NCBI RefSeq assembly: GCF_028692895.1
Contig: NZ_JAQUWN010000003.1
Coordinates: 34,239-98,238 of the forward strand
Reading direction: 5' to 3'
DNA: 64,000 nucleotides
Source: Pseudodesulfovibrio sp.
Lineage (GTDB): Bacteria; Desulfobacterota; Desulfovibrionia; Desulfovibrionales; Desulfovibrionaceae
In this document: one piece after another, positions 51,687 to 60,876 of the stretch
Layout of the letters: every line of letters begins with the position of its first letter
Position numbering within the stretch: position 1 is the first letter of the stretch
The notes under the pieces: generated by a model
Told to the model about the DNA's origin: nothing
The model's input: the letters and a program-made list of their open reading frames with translations, nothing else
The model's database searches: none
Translations under genes and position numbers: made by a program

Positions 51687-54404
51687 ATGAGTCTGATCGA
51701 GCATGTATTCACCACGTGGCGGTCCATGGGTGTCGTCCGCAAGTTCGCGGCCGCCCTGGGGTCCATGCTGGCCCTCATCCTTTTCGTGGCGGCCATGGGG
51801 TTTGTCGCGCTCAGCGTCCTGGAGCAGAAGGCCGGAGACATCGTGGCCCACTCCATGCGGATGCAGCGCCTGGCCCTGGAGGTGGACTCCCGCCTGCAAC
51901 TGGCCCGCCAGGCCGAGCGCGACTTCATCCTGCGCCTGGGCGATCTGGGCGTGGAGGCCGCCCGATCCGCCTATGCCGCGGAATTCACGGAACGCATCGG
52001 CGACGCCCGCCGCAACGTGGTCTGGCTCCAGGAGATGGAGCGCTTCTCGGGCGTCCGGCAGGGCCGGTCCGCCTCCACCGCCCGGCTGGCCGAGCTGCAC
52101 GACGGGCTCGACCGCTATTCCACCCACTTCCGCGTCTTGGCGGACACGGTCAGCCTGACCGGGGCCGGGAGCCCGGAGGTCCGGCGCATGACCGGCGAGA
52201 TGGACGCCGACTACCTCCACCTCTCCTCGCAGGTCCACCAACTGGCCATCTCCGCCGCGGACACGGCCCAAAGCGCGCACGAGGCCATTGGCCGCTACAG
52301 CCGCATGGTCAAGCACGGGCTGGTGGGGAGCGTGCTCCTCGCCCTGCTCCTGGCCGGGAGCATCATCCACGTCCTCAACCGCACCGTGGCCCGGAACGTG
52401 GTCCGGCTGAGCGACGCGGCCACGGAACTGAGCCTGGGCAACCTTGAGGCTCGGGTGCCCGTGCGCAGCCACGACGAGTTCGGCCAGCTCGGCCAGTCGC
52501 TCAACGTCATGGCCGAGCGGATGACCGCCCTGGTGGGCGAGTTGGAGGGCGCGGCCGCCGTGGCCAGCGACCGGCTCATGGAGGCCATCGACTCCATTTC
52601 CGAGGGGTTTGCCCTCTACGACCACCGGGGCCGCCTGGTGCTGGCCAACCGCCAGATGCGCGACGTGGCCGACAGGGCCTCCGTCTCCCTGCGCGAGGGA
52701 ATGCGCATCGAGCAGGTGCTCCGCCTGCTGGCCGAGAGCGGGCAGTTCATCAACGCCATGGGACGCGAGGAGGAGTGGGTGACGGCGCACCTGTCCCACT
52801 TCCGCACCGCCGGGCCGCCGCTGGAGGAGCCCATGGGCGACGGGGCCTGGCTGACCGTCAACATCTACCACACCGGCCGGGGCGAGGCCGTGGTCATCAT
52901 CAGCGACGTCACCGAGCACAAGAGGCACGACATGGACATGGCGTCCATGGCCTCCGACCTGGAGGACCTGGTCCGCCAGAGGACCAAGGTCCTGGTGGAG
53001 AAGGCCATGGAACTTCGGCAGGCCAACCGGCGGCTCATGGAGCTCGACAAGCTCAAATCCTCCTTCCTCTCTTCCGTCTCCCACGAGCTGCGCACCCCGC
53101 TGACCTCGCTGCTTGGCTTCTCCAAGCTGATCAAACGCGATTTTTCCCGCACCTTCATGCCCTTGGCCGGGGGGGCGGAGCAGGTCCGCCTGGGACGGCG
53201 CATCGAGGCCAACCTGGACATCATCGGCAGCGAGGGCAAGCGGCTGACCCGGTTGATCAACGACGTTCTCGACCTCTCGCGCATCGAGTCCGGCCGGGAG
53301 AAGTGGCGGTTCATGGAGGTCGACCCGTCAGAGGCGGTGGGCAGCGCCATGGAGGCGGCCAGCGGCATGTTCTCCGCCCGCCCGGAGGTCAAGCTGGTGG
53401 TCCGCCGGTTCGACCGCGTGCCAGCGGTCCACTTCGACCCGGACCGGCTTCAGCAAGTCCTCATCAACCTCCTGAGCAACGCGGCCAAGTTCACCGAGGC
53501 GGGGGAGGTGTCCCTGGACCTCTACCTGGACGAGCAGGGGCGCGTGCGCATCTGCGTCCAGGACACGGGCTGCGGCATCGACGACGACAACCTGGAACAC
53601 GTCTTCGACAAGTTCCACCAGGTCCCCCAGGGGGACACCCTGACCCACAAGCCGTCGGGAACCGGCCTGGGCCTGGCCATCAGCCGCCAGATCGTCGAGC
53701 ACTACGGCGGGTCCATCTGGGCCGAGTCGGACGGCCGGCGCGGCACGGCCATGCATGTGGCCCTTCCCGTGGCCGCGCCCGACGGCAAGCGCCTGGTCCT
53801 GGTGGTGGACGACGACCCCGCCATGCGCGAACACCTTTCCATGATCCTCAAGCGGGCCGGATACGGCGTGCGCACCGCGTCCGGCGGCCGGGAGGCCCTG
53901 GATCAGGCCGCCCGCCGCATCCCCGACCTCGTGACCATGGACCTGCTCATGCCGGGCATGGACGGCCGCGAGACCATGCTTCGGTTCAAGGGGGACCCGG
54001 CCCTGACCCGAATCCCGATCATCGTCATCTCGGCGCTGGGCGATAACGCCGACCTGGGCGACGCCGTGCTGCTCAAGCCCATCGACGGCGACGCCTTCGT
54101 GGACGCGGTCCGCGCCCTGCTCGGCGACGGGGGCGTCTGCCGCCCCATGCTCGTCCTGGGCGGGCCTGCCGGAGCCCGGACCGGCATCCTGGCCTGCCTG
54201 GAGGGCGATGGCGTGACCCTCTGCTCGGCGAGCGACCTGCAGGACCTGCTGGACCGGGGCTTTGCCGGCACGGTCCTGGTGCCGAGGTCCCAGGCGGGCG
54301 AGGTGGACCTGACCCACATCTGCTCCCTGCCGGGCGTGCAGGTCCTGCTGTTGCCGGACGCCCTCGCCGCCGACTCCCCGGCGCCGTCCGTCCGCCCCTC
54401 CTGA
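51687..54404 (+). CDS. hybrid sensor histidine kinase (4-helix sensor, HAMP, PAS, HK, receiver)
   Basis: Membrane kinase of 905 residues. TM1 is at about 22-45, a long helical periplasmic sensor follows, then TM2 near 210-230, HAMP (LSDAATELSLGNLEARVPV), and a PAS-like domain (AIDSISEGFALYDHRGRLVL). HisKA has His466 in SVSHELRTPL and HATPase_c carries GTGLGLAIS. The attached receiver has Asp752 in VTMDLLMPGMDG. A last segment of about 80 residues resembles a degenerate receiver without its aspartate. A separate receiver and an HD-GYP protein follow, so it may feed phosphate to the single-domain regulator at 54636. Confidence 0.9.
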   Translation: MSLIEHVFTTWRSMGVVRKFAAALGSMLALILFVAAMGFVALSVLEQKAGDIVAHSMRMQRLALEVDSRLQLARQAERDFILRLGDLGVEAARSAYAAEFTERIGDARRNVVWLQEMERFSGVRQGRSASTARLAELHDGLDRYSTHFRVLADTVSLTGAGSPEVRRMTGEMDADYLHLSSQVHQLAISAADTAQSAHEAIGRYSRMVKHGLVGSVLLALLLAGSIIHVLNRTVARNVVRLSDAATELSLGNLEARVPVRSHDEFGQLGQSLNVMAERMTALVGELEGAAAVASDRLMEAIDSISEGFALYDHRGRLVLANRQMRDVADRASVSLREGMRIEQVLRLLAESGQFINAMGREEEWVTAHLSHFRTAGPPLEEPMGDGAWLTVNIYHTGRGEAVVIISDVTEHKRHDMDMASMASDLEDLVRQRTKVLVEKAMELRQANRRLMELDKLKSSFLSSVSHELRTPLTSLLGFSKLIKRDFSRTFMPLAGGAEQVRLGRRIEANLDIIGSEGKRLTRLINDVLDLSRIESGREKWRFMEVDPSEAVGSAMEAASGMFSARPEVKLVVRRFDRVPAVHFDPDRLQQVLINLLSNAAKFTEAGEVSLDLYLDEQGRVRICVQDTGCGIDDDNLEHVFDKFHQVPQGDTLTHKPSGTGLGLAISRQIVEHYGGSIWAESDGRRGTAMHVALPVAAPDGKRLVLVVDDDPAMREHLSMILKRAGYGVRTASGGREALDQAARRIPDLVTMDLLMPGMDGRETMLRFKGDPALTRIPIIVISALGDNADLGDAVLLKPIDGDAFVDAVRALLGDGGVCRPMLVLGGPAGARTGILACLEGDGVTLCSASDLQDLLDRGFAGTVLVPRSQAGEVDLTHICSLPGVQVLLLPDALAADSPAPSVRPS

Positions 54405-54635
54405 GCCGTTTTCCCGGCGGGAATATAATCGCCTTCTCATGCGAAGGGTTCGGTGCTACGGTCAACCGTACCGTGAAGCCCGGTCCCCGCGCCAGTGGAC
54501 GCCGGATGGGGGGCGGTGTGATATTCCATGTGATAAGGCGTCGTTACCGTTGCGGTGTTGCCCGGTTTCATGCGATACGGATCATGCGTTGCGTCGGAAC
54601 CGTGGGACGCAACGGCGCTGAATGAGGAGGAACGG

Positions 54636-55016
54636 ATGCAAAAGAAGATTCTCATCGTGGACGACGAGGTCCACATCAAGATGCTCCTGGAACAGACCTT
54701 GGAAGAGCTGGAGGACGAGTTCGGGGTGGAGCTACTGACCGCCTCCGACGGCGAGGAGGGGCTTGAGCTCATCCAGAACGAGCGGCCGGACCTGGTCTTT
54801 CTCGACATCATGATGCCCAAGATGAACGGTTACGAGGTCTGCCGCATCGTCATGGAGGACGAGTCCCTCAAGGACGTCAAGATCATCCTGCTTACGGCCA
54901 AGGGCCAGGAGGTCGACCGCAAGCAGGGGCTGGAGCTCGGCGCCAAGATGTACATGACCAAGCCCTTTGATCCGGACGAGATCCTCAAGGTCTCGAAGGA
55001 CCTGCTCGACCTCTAA
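54636..55016 (+). CDS. single-domain response regulator
   Basis: Receiver of 126 residues with an intact active site: Asp9-Asp10, phosphoacceptor Asp57 in LVFLDIMMPKMNG, Thr in LLTAKG and Lys in MTKPFD. A strong GAGGAGG site precedes ATG 54636. It lies between a hybrid kinase and an HD-GYP phosphodiesterase and 24 bp before the latter, suggesting a role in controlling c-di-GMP breakdown. A 14-bp palindrome (54457-54470) sits in its upstream region. Confidence 0.92.
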   Translation: MQKKILIVDDEVHIKMLLEQTLEELEDEFGVELLTASDGEEGLELIQNERPDLVFLDIMMPKMNGYEVCRIVMEDESLKDVKIILLTAKGQEVDRKQGLELGAKMYMTKPFDPDEILKVSKDLLDL

Positions 55017-55040
55017 CCCGACTCGACGCTGACGCCTCCC

Positions 55041-56780
55041 ATGACGCCGCTGAAGAAATTCATACGCCCGAAGGTCCTGAGCAACTTCCTGAACAAGGCG
55101 GTCCATCTCGCGGACTGCGCTTGCGCCCTGGCCATCGCCTACGAGGGCGAGGTCCTGATGGTGGAGGGCCCGGCTTCCTTTGACGGGTTCGGGGCGGAGC
55201 GGGAAGACGTGATCGGCGCGCCCCTGCGGTTCGACGCCTTGCACCGGGGCCAACTGCTGCTGCGCCTGAACGACCCGGCGGACCGCGAACGCTGCGAAAG
55301 GCTCCTTGCGTTCGCCGTCTATTCCCTCCAGGAGCTGCTGGACATGGAACAGGCCCGCCGCTCCATCGCCGACGAGGCCCTGTCCAAGTATCGCGAACTG
55401 GCCCTGCTGCACCGCTCGGTTCCGGCCATCAACACCTCGCTGAGGATGCGCGACGTGGTGGGCGCGCTCATCAACGAATGCCGCCGGGAGAACTATCCGG
55501 GCGAATACGGCATGATTTTCCTTTCCGAACCGGGCTCCAGCCAGTTCCGGCTGGCCGTGCAGTTCGGCTTTCCCTTCGGCTCCAACCTCCAGCCCGTGGC
55601 CGAAAGCCTCCTCTTCCGGGATGTGGTCGGGAGCGGCAAGGGCGAGATCGTCAACAACCTGCGCGCGGACGAGCGCTGGAAGGGCGAGCTGGCGGGCCTG
55701 GGCTCCATGGCCCTCATCCCCATAGCCTCGCCCAACCGGTGCGAGGGCATGCTCCTGCTCGCCTCGCACAACGAAGGGCTTTTCGAGGCGGCCCACAGCA
55801 AGAGCCTGTCCACCCTGGCGTCCGTGGCGGGCATCTCCGTGAGCAACGCCTTCAACTTCGAGGGCGTACAGACGCTCATGAACGCCATCCTGCGCGCCCT
55901 GGCCGAGGCCATCGACTCCAGGGACCCGTTCACGGCGGGCCACTCCGAGCGGGTGGCGCACCTGGTGGTGGCCTTCGCCTCGCTGCTGGGCGGCGACCCA
56001 GGCTTTCCGGACCTCCGTTTTTCCGACCAGGACCTGCGCGAGCTCTTCTACTCCGGCATTCTGCACGACGTCGGCAAGATCGGCATCAAGGAGGACGTGC
56101 TGACCAAGAAGACGCGGTTGCCCAAGCGGCGCATGGAGGTCATCCGCGCCCGGTTCCGCCTCCTGGGGCAGACCAGCGATTTCGACTGGCGCGAGGCCTT
56201 CGAGCGCGTCCGCAGCGTCAACCGGGCCATGGCCCCGGACAAGGCCGAGCTGGACTACGTCCGCGAGCTGGGCGGCCGGGTCTGGAAGACGGGCGACGAC
56301 GTTTTCCCGCTGCTCTACGATGATGAACTGGAGGTCCTGCTCCTCGACTACGGCAACCTGACCCCGGACGAGCGCAAGGAAATCCAGCGCCACCCGGCGG
56401 AGAGCGAGCGCATCCTCCAGCACATCCCCATGCTCGAAGGGTTCACCAACATGCTGAGCATCATCCGCCAGCACCACGAGCGCATGGACGGCTCGGGCTA
56501 TCCGGACGGCCTGCGCGGCGACGCCATCCTGCCCCAGAGCCGGCTGATGGCCATCGTGGACATCTATGACGCGGTGACCCAGGAGCGGCACTACAAGCCC
56601 GCCTTCACCCGCAGCGAGGCCATGAACATCCTGTCCCGCGAGGCCGCGGAGGGCAAGCTGGACAGCCACCTTGTCCACTTCTTCATGGAACATGTGGAAC
56701 GGGTGGAGAGCCTGTCCGAACGGGTCAGGTCCACGCGCGTGAACCACCTCTCCGAGATCGGCAACCTCGCCGGACTCTAG
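55041..56780 (+). CDS. GAF-HD-GYP c-di-GMP phosphodiesterase
   Basis: Protein of 579 residues. An N-terminal region of about 120 residues is of unknown fold. A GAF domain lies at about 130-280 (MRDVVGALINECRRENYPGE ... EGMLLLASHNEGLFEAAHSK). The HD-GYP domain has the metal site GILHDVGKIGIKED near 339 and an intact GYP in HERMDGSGYPDGLRG near 486. An insert of about 60 residues follows the first HD motif. It should hydrolyse c-di-GMP in response to a GAF ligand or to the receiver encoded just before, opposing the GGDEF protein at 19417. Confidence 0.88.
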   Translation: MTPLKKFIRPKVLSNFLNKAVHLADCACALAIAYEGEVLMVEGPASFDGFGAEREDVIGAPLRFDALHRGQLLLRLNDPADRERCERLLAFAVYSLQELLDMEQARRSIADEALSKYRELALLHRSVPAINTSLRMRDVVGALINECRRENYPGEYGMIFLSEPGSSQFRLAVQFGFPFGSNLQPVAESLLFRDVVGSGKGEIVNNLRADERWKGELAGLGSMALIPIASPNRCEGMLLLASHNEGLFEAAHSKSLSTLASVAGISVSNAFNFEGVQTLMNAILRALAEAIDSRDPFTAGHSERVAHLVVAFASLLGGDPGFPDLRFSDQDLRELFYSGILHDVGKIGIKEDVLTKKTRLPKRRMEVIRARFRLLGQTSDFDWREAFERVRSVNRAMAPDKAELDYVRELGGRVWKTGDDVFPLLYDDELEVLLLDYGNLTPDERKEIQRHPAESERILQHIPMLEGFTNMLSIIRQHHERMDGSGYPDGLRGDAILPQSRLMAIVDIYDAVTQERHYKPAFTRSEAMNILSREAAEGKLDSHLVHFFMEHVERVESLSERVRSTRVNHLSEIGNLAGL

Positions 56781-56809
56781 CCCGTTTCGACCGCCTTGCG
56801 GCGCGTTTT

Positions 56810-58393
56810 TCAGGAAAGCATCCCGGCCATCTGGTCCGGGGGAAGCTGGCCGTTGGCGAAGAGCCGCCGGCAGAATTCCGGCGTGGCGAGCCCGGAGCGG
56901 TTGCGCAGGCCGTGCAGCTCGGCCAGGCCGAGCAGGGGCATGACCCGGCTGGCCGGGGAGAGGCGGATGGCCCGGACCCGGTCCAGGGCCTCCTCGCGCG
57001 AGTAGCCCGCGTCCGTGAGGATGGCCAGGCAGCGGTCCTGGTCCACGTCGCCGCGCGCAAGCCCGGCGTCGATCATGGCCAGCCCGGCCCGGCACAGTCC
57101 CCGGTGGTGGTGCACCAGCCGGTCGAGGTCCGAGCGCAGGTAGCCCAGCTCCTCCAGCAGGTCCTCGGCCAGGGCGAGCCAGCCCGCCATGAACAGCGGG
57201 TTGGTGACCTGACCCATGGGCGCGTCGCCCAGGGCGCGGCGCTGGGAGTCCAGCAGGTGGCGGCCGGGATAGGTCTGGCGGGCCGTCATGAAAAGATATT
57301 CGCGGCGCATTCGCCGCAGGCGGGCCGTGTCGTCGCGGAAGCCGCGCCCGGTGAAGAGCTGCGGGCTGACGTGGCAGCGGGACTGCTCGCCCGGCCAGGC
57401 CCCCAGGGCGGGGTCGTAGTGGATGGGCCGCAGGGTGGAGGCCAGGTGCAGGGGCAGGGGATCGACCCGCAGCCCGCTGTCCTGGAACACGCCGGGCAGG
57501 GCGGCGTCAAAGACGAAGGCGCGCAGCCGGTGCATCTCGCGCACCACGGCGTCCAGGGCGGCCATGTCCGGCTCGGCCGGGCCCTCGTAGGCGGCCAGGG
57601 CCTCCTGCCAGGGCTTGCCCAGCCCGGTCTCCAGCCGTCGGAGCTCGTCCAGGCGGCGGTGGTATTCCTCCTCGGCCACGGCGAAGATGTCGCGCGCGTG
57701 GCGCTCCTCGCCCACCATCTCCGAAACCATGCGGTCAAAGGGCGGTCCCTCGGACTCCGGCACCTCGGGCCGCGAGGCCACGAACCGGTCGTACTCGCGC
57801 AGGGCGGTCAGGGCGTCGGCCAGGTGGCGGGGGGCCTTGCCCGCCTTGCCCAGGTCGTCCTTCTCCAGGCCGGAGAGGAAACGGGCGCAGTCGCGGATCA
57901 TGGTCTGGGCCGTGGCCCGGCTCAGCGGGCTGACGGCCTCGATACACTCCGGGGCGAGGGCCAGCAGGGCGGGGACGCCCCTGAGGCGCTTGAGGAAGCG
58001 CTTTTCCCTAGCGGCGGCGTCCTTGCTGGGCAGGGCCACGGCCTGCTCCAGGCCGGTGAATGCCACCTGCAGGAAGAACTCCGGCGCCTTTTCCCACGGC
58101 CGGACCAGGTCCAGCACGCTGGCGGCCCAGCCGGCGCTGATGGCCAGGGCCCGCGCCGTGGCCCGGTCCAGGGAAGAATCCGCCTTGGCCCGGGCGGCCT
58201 CGAACTCCTGCTGGAACTTGCGCAGCCGGGCGACGTGCCTGGCGATGCCGGATTTGGAGAGATCGTCGTAGCGGTCGAGCCATCGGGCGGCCTCGTTGAC
58301 CGGGGGAATAAACTCGAAGGCCCCGGAGGCGGACATCACGGGGAAGTGCTTGCCCACGTAGGCGAAGAATTTACCGGCGGATTTGATCTTCAT
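56810..58393 (-). CDS. DUF885-like protein lacking the usual metal motif
   Basis: Soluble helical protein of 527 residues. The only segment I recognise is TARQTYPGRHLLDSQRR, which resembles the HE-x-YPGHHLQ motif of DUF885 proteins (M32-related putative peptidases). Here the leading HE is RQ and the second His position reads R, so zinc binding as in the family is doubtful. No signal peptide. It lies convergent with the HD-GYP gene and 13 bp upstream-adjacent to cheV on the same strand, so the two may be co-transcribed with cheV first. Confidence 0.55.
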   Translation of the reverse strand: MKIKSAGKFFAYVGKHFPVMSASGAFEFIPPVNEAARWLDRYDDLSKSGIARHVARLRKFQQEFEAARAKADSSLDRATARALAISAGWAASVLDLVRPWEKAPEFFLQVAFTGLEQAVALPSKDAAAREKRFLKRLRGVPALLALAPECIEAVSPLSRATAQTMIRDCARFLSGLEKDDLGKAGKAPRHLADALTALREYDRFVASRPEVPESEGPPFDRMVSEMVGEERHARDIFAVAEEEYHRRLDELRRLETGLGKPWQEALAAYEGPAEPDMAALDAVVREMHRLRAFVFDAALPGVFQDSGLRVDPLPLHLASTLRPIHYDPALGAWPGEQSRCHVSPQLFTGRGFRDDTARLRRMRREYLFMTARQTYPGRHLLDSQRRALGDAPMGQVTNPLFMAGWLALAEDLLEELGYLRSDLDRLVHHHRGLCRAGLAMIDAGLARGDVDQDRCLAILTDAGYSREEALDRVRAIRLSPASRVMPLLGLAELHGLRNRSGLATPEFCRRLFANGQLPPDQMAGMLS

Positions 58394-58406
58394 GGCGGAG
58401 GGAGGC

Positions 58407-59369
58407 TCAGTTTCCGGCGGCGGCCGTCTCGGCCAGGAGGGCGTGGACGCGCGGGACCAGGTCGCCGAGCTCGGCCTTGGAGATCTGGGCGTCGGCGCCT
58501 ACGGAGACCCCCTTGTGGTGAAGGGTCTCGGTGATGATCGAGGAGCAGAGGACCACGGGCAGGTGCCGGAGCAGCCCGTCCTCCTTGATGTTCCGGGTCA
58601 GGGTATGGCCGTCCATGACCGGCATCTCGATGTCGGTGACCAGGATGTCCACGTAGTCGGACAGGGGGCGGCCCGCGTCGTGCGCCTTGCCGGCGTACTT
58701 GCGCAACTGGTTCAGGGCCGCCTCGCCGTTCTCCACGGACTGGACGTGGAACCCGGCCTTTTCCAGGATGCCGACGATCATCTTGCGCGCCATGGTGGAG
58801 TCGTCCGCCACCAGGACCTTGATGGCTCTGGCCTTGATCTCCTTGCGCAGCGGTTCGGGCGCTTCCACGACCGGGGCGTGGTCCGGGTCGAGGTCCATGC
58901 AGATCTTCTCCATGTCGAGGATGAAGACGATGCGGTCCGGGAATTTGACCACGCCGGTGATGGAGTTGACCGTGAGGGAGGAGACGTAGCCGGTGGGGGC
59001 CTCCACCTGCCGCCAGTTGATGCGGTGGATGCGGGTCACTCCCGAGACCAGGAAGGCGCTCTTGGTGCGATTGAACTCGGTGACGATGACCTTGGGCGGC
59101 TCCTTTTCCAGCCGCTCTTTCCTGAGCCAGAGGGCCAAATCCACCAGCGGGATGATCTCGTTGCGCAGGTTGAAGGCCCCGAGAACGGCGGGGTGCGCGG
59201 CCTCGGGCATGTCGGTCAGTTTCGGCAACTGAAGGATTTCGAGCACCTTGGCCACGTTGATTCCGTAGAATCCCCGGTAGGTGCCCTTTTCGCGCTGCTC
59301 TTCGAGGTAGAACTCGACGATTTCGAGTTCGTTGGTCCCGGATTCCAGCAGGATGTTGGTCTCAGCCAT
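58407..59369 (-). CDS. cheV: chemotaxis protein CheV (CheW-receiver fusion)
   Basis: Protein of 320 residues. The CheW-like domain (about 10-165) has the coupling surface VLGAFNLRNEIIPLVDLALW and GVTRIHRINWRQVEAP. The receiver (about 190-310) starts KVLVADDSTMARKMIV, with phosphoacceptor Asp in ILVTDIEMPVMDG. CheV docks chemoreceptors to CheA and is tuned by phosphorylation. ATG 59369 has GGGAGAG six bases away and is preferred to an upstream TTG. No other chemotaxis genes are in the window. Confidence 0.93.
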   Translation of the reverse strand: MAETNILLESGTNELEIVEFYLEEQREKGTYRGFYGINVAKVLEILQLPKLTDMPEAAHPAVLGAFNLRNEIIPLVDLALWLRKERLEKEPPKVIVTEFNRTKSAFLVSGVTRIHRINWRQVEAPTGYVSSLTVNSITGVVKFPDRIVFILDMEKICMDLDPDHAPVVEAPEPLRKEIKARAIKVLVADDSTMARKMIVGILEKAGFHVQSVENGEAALNQLRKYAGKAHDAGRPLSDYVDILVTDIEMPVMDGHTLTRNIKEDGLLRHLPVVLCSSIITETLHHKGVSVGADAQISKAELGDLVPRVHALLAETAAAGN

Positions 59370-59481
59370 CGTCTCTCCCAATGGGGCGCGGGCGCGCCAA
59401 TAACGTGCTCTTCTACATATACCATGGGATTGGCCGCTTGCAAGTCCGCGATGGGTGAAAAAACGGCAATAATTACGATTT

Positions 59482-60876
59482 TCACTCCTCCGGGTCGCCG
59501 ATGCCGTACTTCTTAATCTTGTAATGGATGGCCCGGCGGCTGATGCCCAGGGCGTCGGCCGCCTTCTTCTTGACCCCGCCCGCCTGGCCCAGGGCGCGGA
59601 CGATGGCCAGCCGTTCGCTGTCCTCCAGGGAGCGGGGAGCGTCGGCCGGGGCGGGAAATTCCGCCGGGGGCGGATCGAGCTGGAGGTCCGCCGCCTCGAT
59701 GACGTCGCCCGCGCAGAAGACCAGGGCGGCCTCCAGGGCGTGCTTCAGCTCCCGGACGTTGCCCGGCCAGGGATGGGCCAGGAGCCGGGCCATGGCGCCG
59801 GGCGCGACGGCTGCGGCCGGGCGGCCCTGATCGCGGCAGAGCCCGGCCGTGAACCGGGCCGCCAGGGCCGGGATGTCCTCGGGCCGCTCGCGCAGGGGCG
59901 GGATGGTCAGGGTGACCACCTTGAGCCGGTAGTAGAGGTCCTGGCGGAACTCGCCCCGGCGGACCAGTTCCGCCAGGTCCGCGTTGGTGGCGGCCACCAC
60001 GCGGCAGGAGACCCTGCGCTCGGCTGTGTCGCCCACGCGGCGGATGGTCCCCTCCTGGAGGAAGCGGAGAAGCCGCGTCTGCATCTCTTCGGAAATGTTG
60101 CCTATCTCGTCCAGGAACAGGGTGCCGCCGTCGGCCGCCTCGATCAGCCCCTGCTTGTCCTTGACCGCGTGGGTGAAGGACCCCTTGACGTGGCCGAAGA
60201 GCTCGCTTTCCAGCAGGGTGGGCGGGGTGGAGCCGCAGTCCACCACCACGAAGGGCCCACCGGCGCGCGGGCTGCGCTCGTGCAGGTAGCGGGCGGTCAT
60301 CTCCTTGCCCGTGCCCGACTCGCCGAAGAGGAGCACCCCGGCCGTGGACCGGGCCACCCGGTCCAGCCGCTCCAGGAAGCGGGCCATGGCCGGGGCCTCG
60401 CCGCCGGTCAGGCCGCTCTCCGGCGCGGGAGAGCCCTTTGCGGCGGCCTTGGCCGAAGCCTCGGGGGCGGGGGCCGCCTTTGGCGCGGGGTCGGCGGCCC
60501 CGGCGGCGTCGAGCAGCCGGTGGATGCGCCGCACCAGCTCCTTGCCGTCAAAGGGCTTGGTCAGGTAGTCGGCCGCGCCGGACTGGATGGAGGCCACGGC
60601 GTCCGGGATGGTGCCGTGGGCCGTGAGCAGAATGATGGGGACGTGCGGCCAGTTGGCCAGGACCTCGCGCAGCAGGCCGTGGCCGCCCATGCCGGGCATC
60701 TTCACGTCCGAGACGATGCAGTCCACGGGCTCGTCGGCCAGCATCTCCAGGGCGGTTTCGGCCCGGTCGGCCAGCAATGGGCTCAGCCCGGAGGAGAGCA
60801 GGCGCGCCTCCAGCACCTCCAGGATGGTCTCGTCGTCGTCCACCACCAGGACGGTGGGAATGTTCGTCTTGGTCAT
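59482..60876 (-). CDS. GlrR/QseF-like response regulator with GSFTHA loop
   Basis: NtrC-family protein of 464 residues. The receiver has phosphoacceptor Asp57 in CIVSDVKMPGMGG. An Ala/Pro-rich linker follows (about 125-155). The AAA+ domain has Walker A GESGTGKE (185-192) and Walker B LFLDEIGNI. A Fis-type HTH closes it (ADALGISRRAIHYKIKKYG). The sigma-54 contact loop, normally GAFTGA, reads GSFTHA at 232-237. AAAGGAGA precedes ATG 60876, which overlaps the stop of the kinase gene by four bases, so the two form a pair. Because of the altered loop it may not be a standard sigma-54 activator. Confidence 0.88.
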   Translation of the reverse strand: MTKTNIPTVLVVDDDETILEVLEARLLSSGLSPLLADRAETALEMLADEPVDCIVSDVKMPGMGGHGLLREVLANWPHVPIILLTAHGTIPDAVASIQSGAADYLTKPFDGKELVRRIHRLLDAAGAADPAPKAAPAPEASAKAAAKGSPAPESGLTGGEAPAMARFLERLDRVARSTAGVLLFGESGTGKEMTARYLHERSPRAGGPFVVVDCGSTPPTLLESELFGHVKGSFTHAVKDKQGLIEAADGGTLFLDEIGNISEEMQTRLLRFLQEGTIRRVGDTAERRVSCRVVAATNADLAELVRRGEFRQDLYYRLKVVTLTIPPLRERPEDIPALAARFTAGLCRDQGRPAAAVAPGAMARLLAHPWPGNVRELKHALEAALVFCAGDVIEAADLQLDPPPAEFPAPADAPRSLEDSERLAIVRALGQAGGVKKKAADALGISRRAIHYKIKKYGIGDPEE

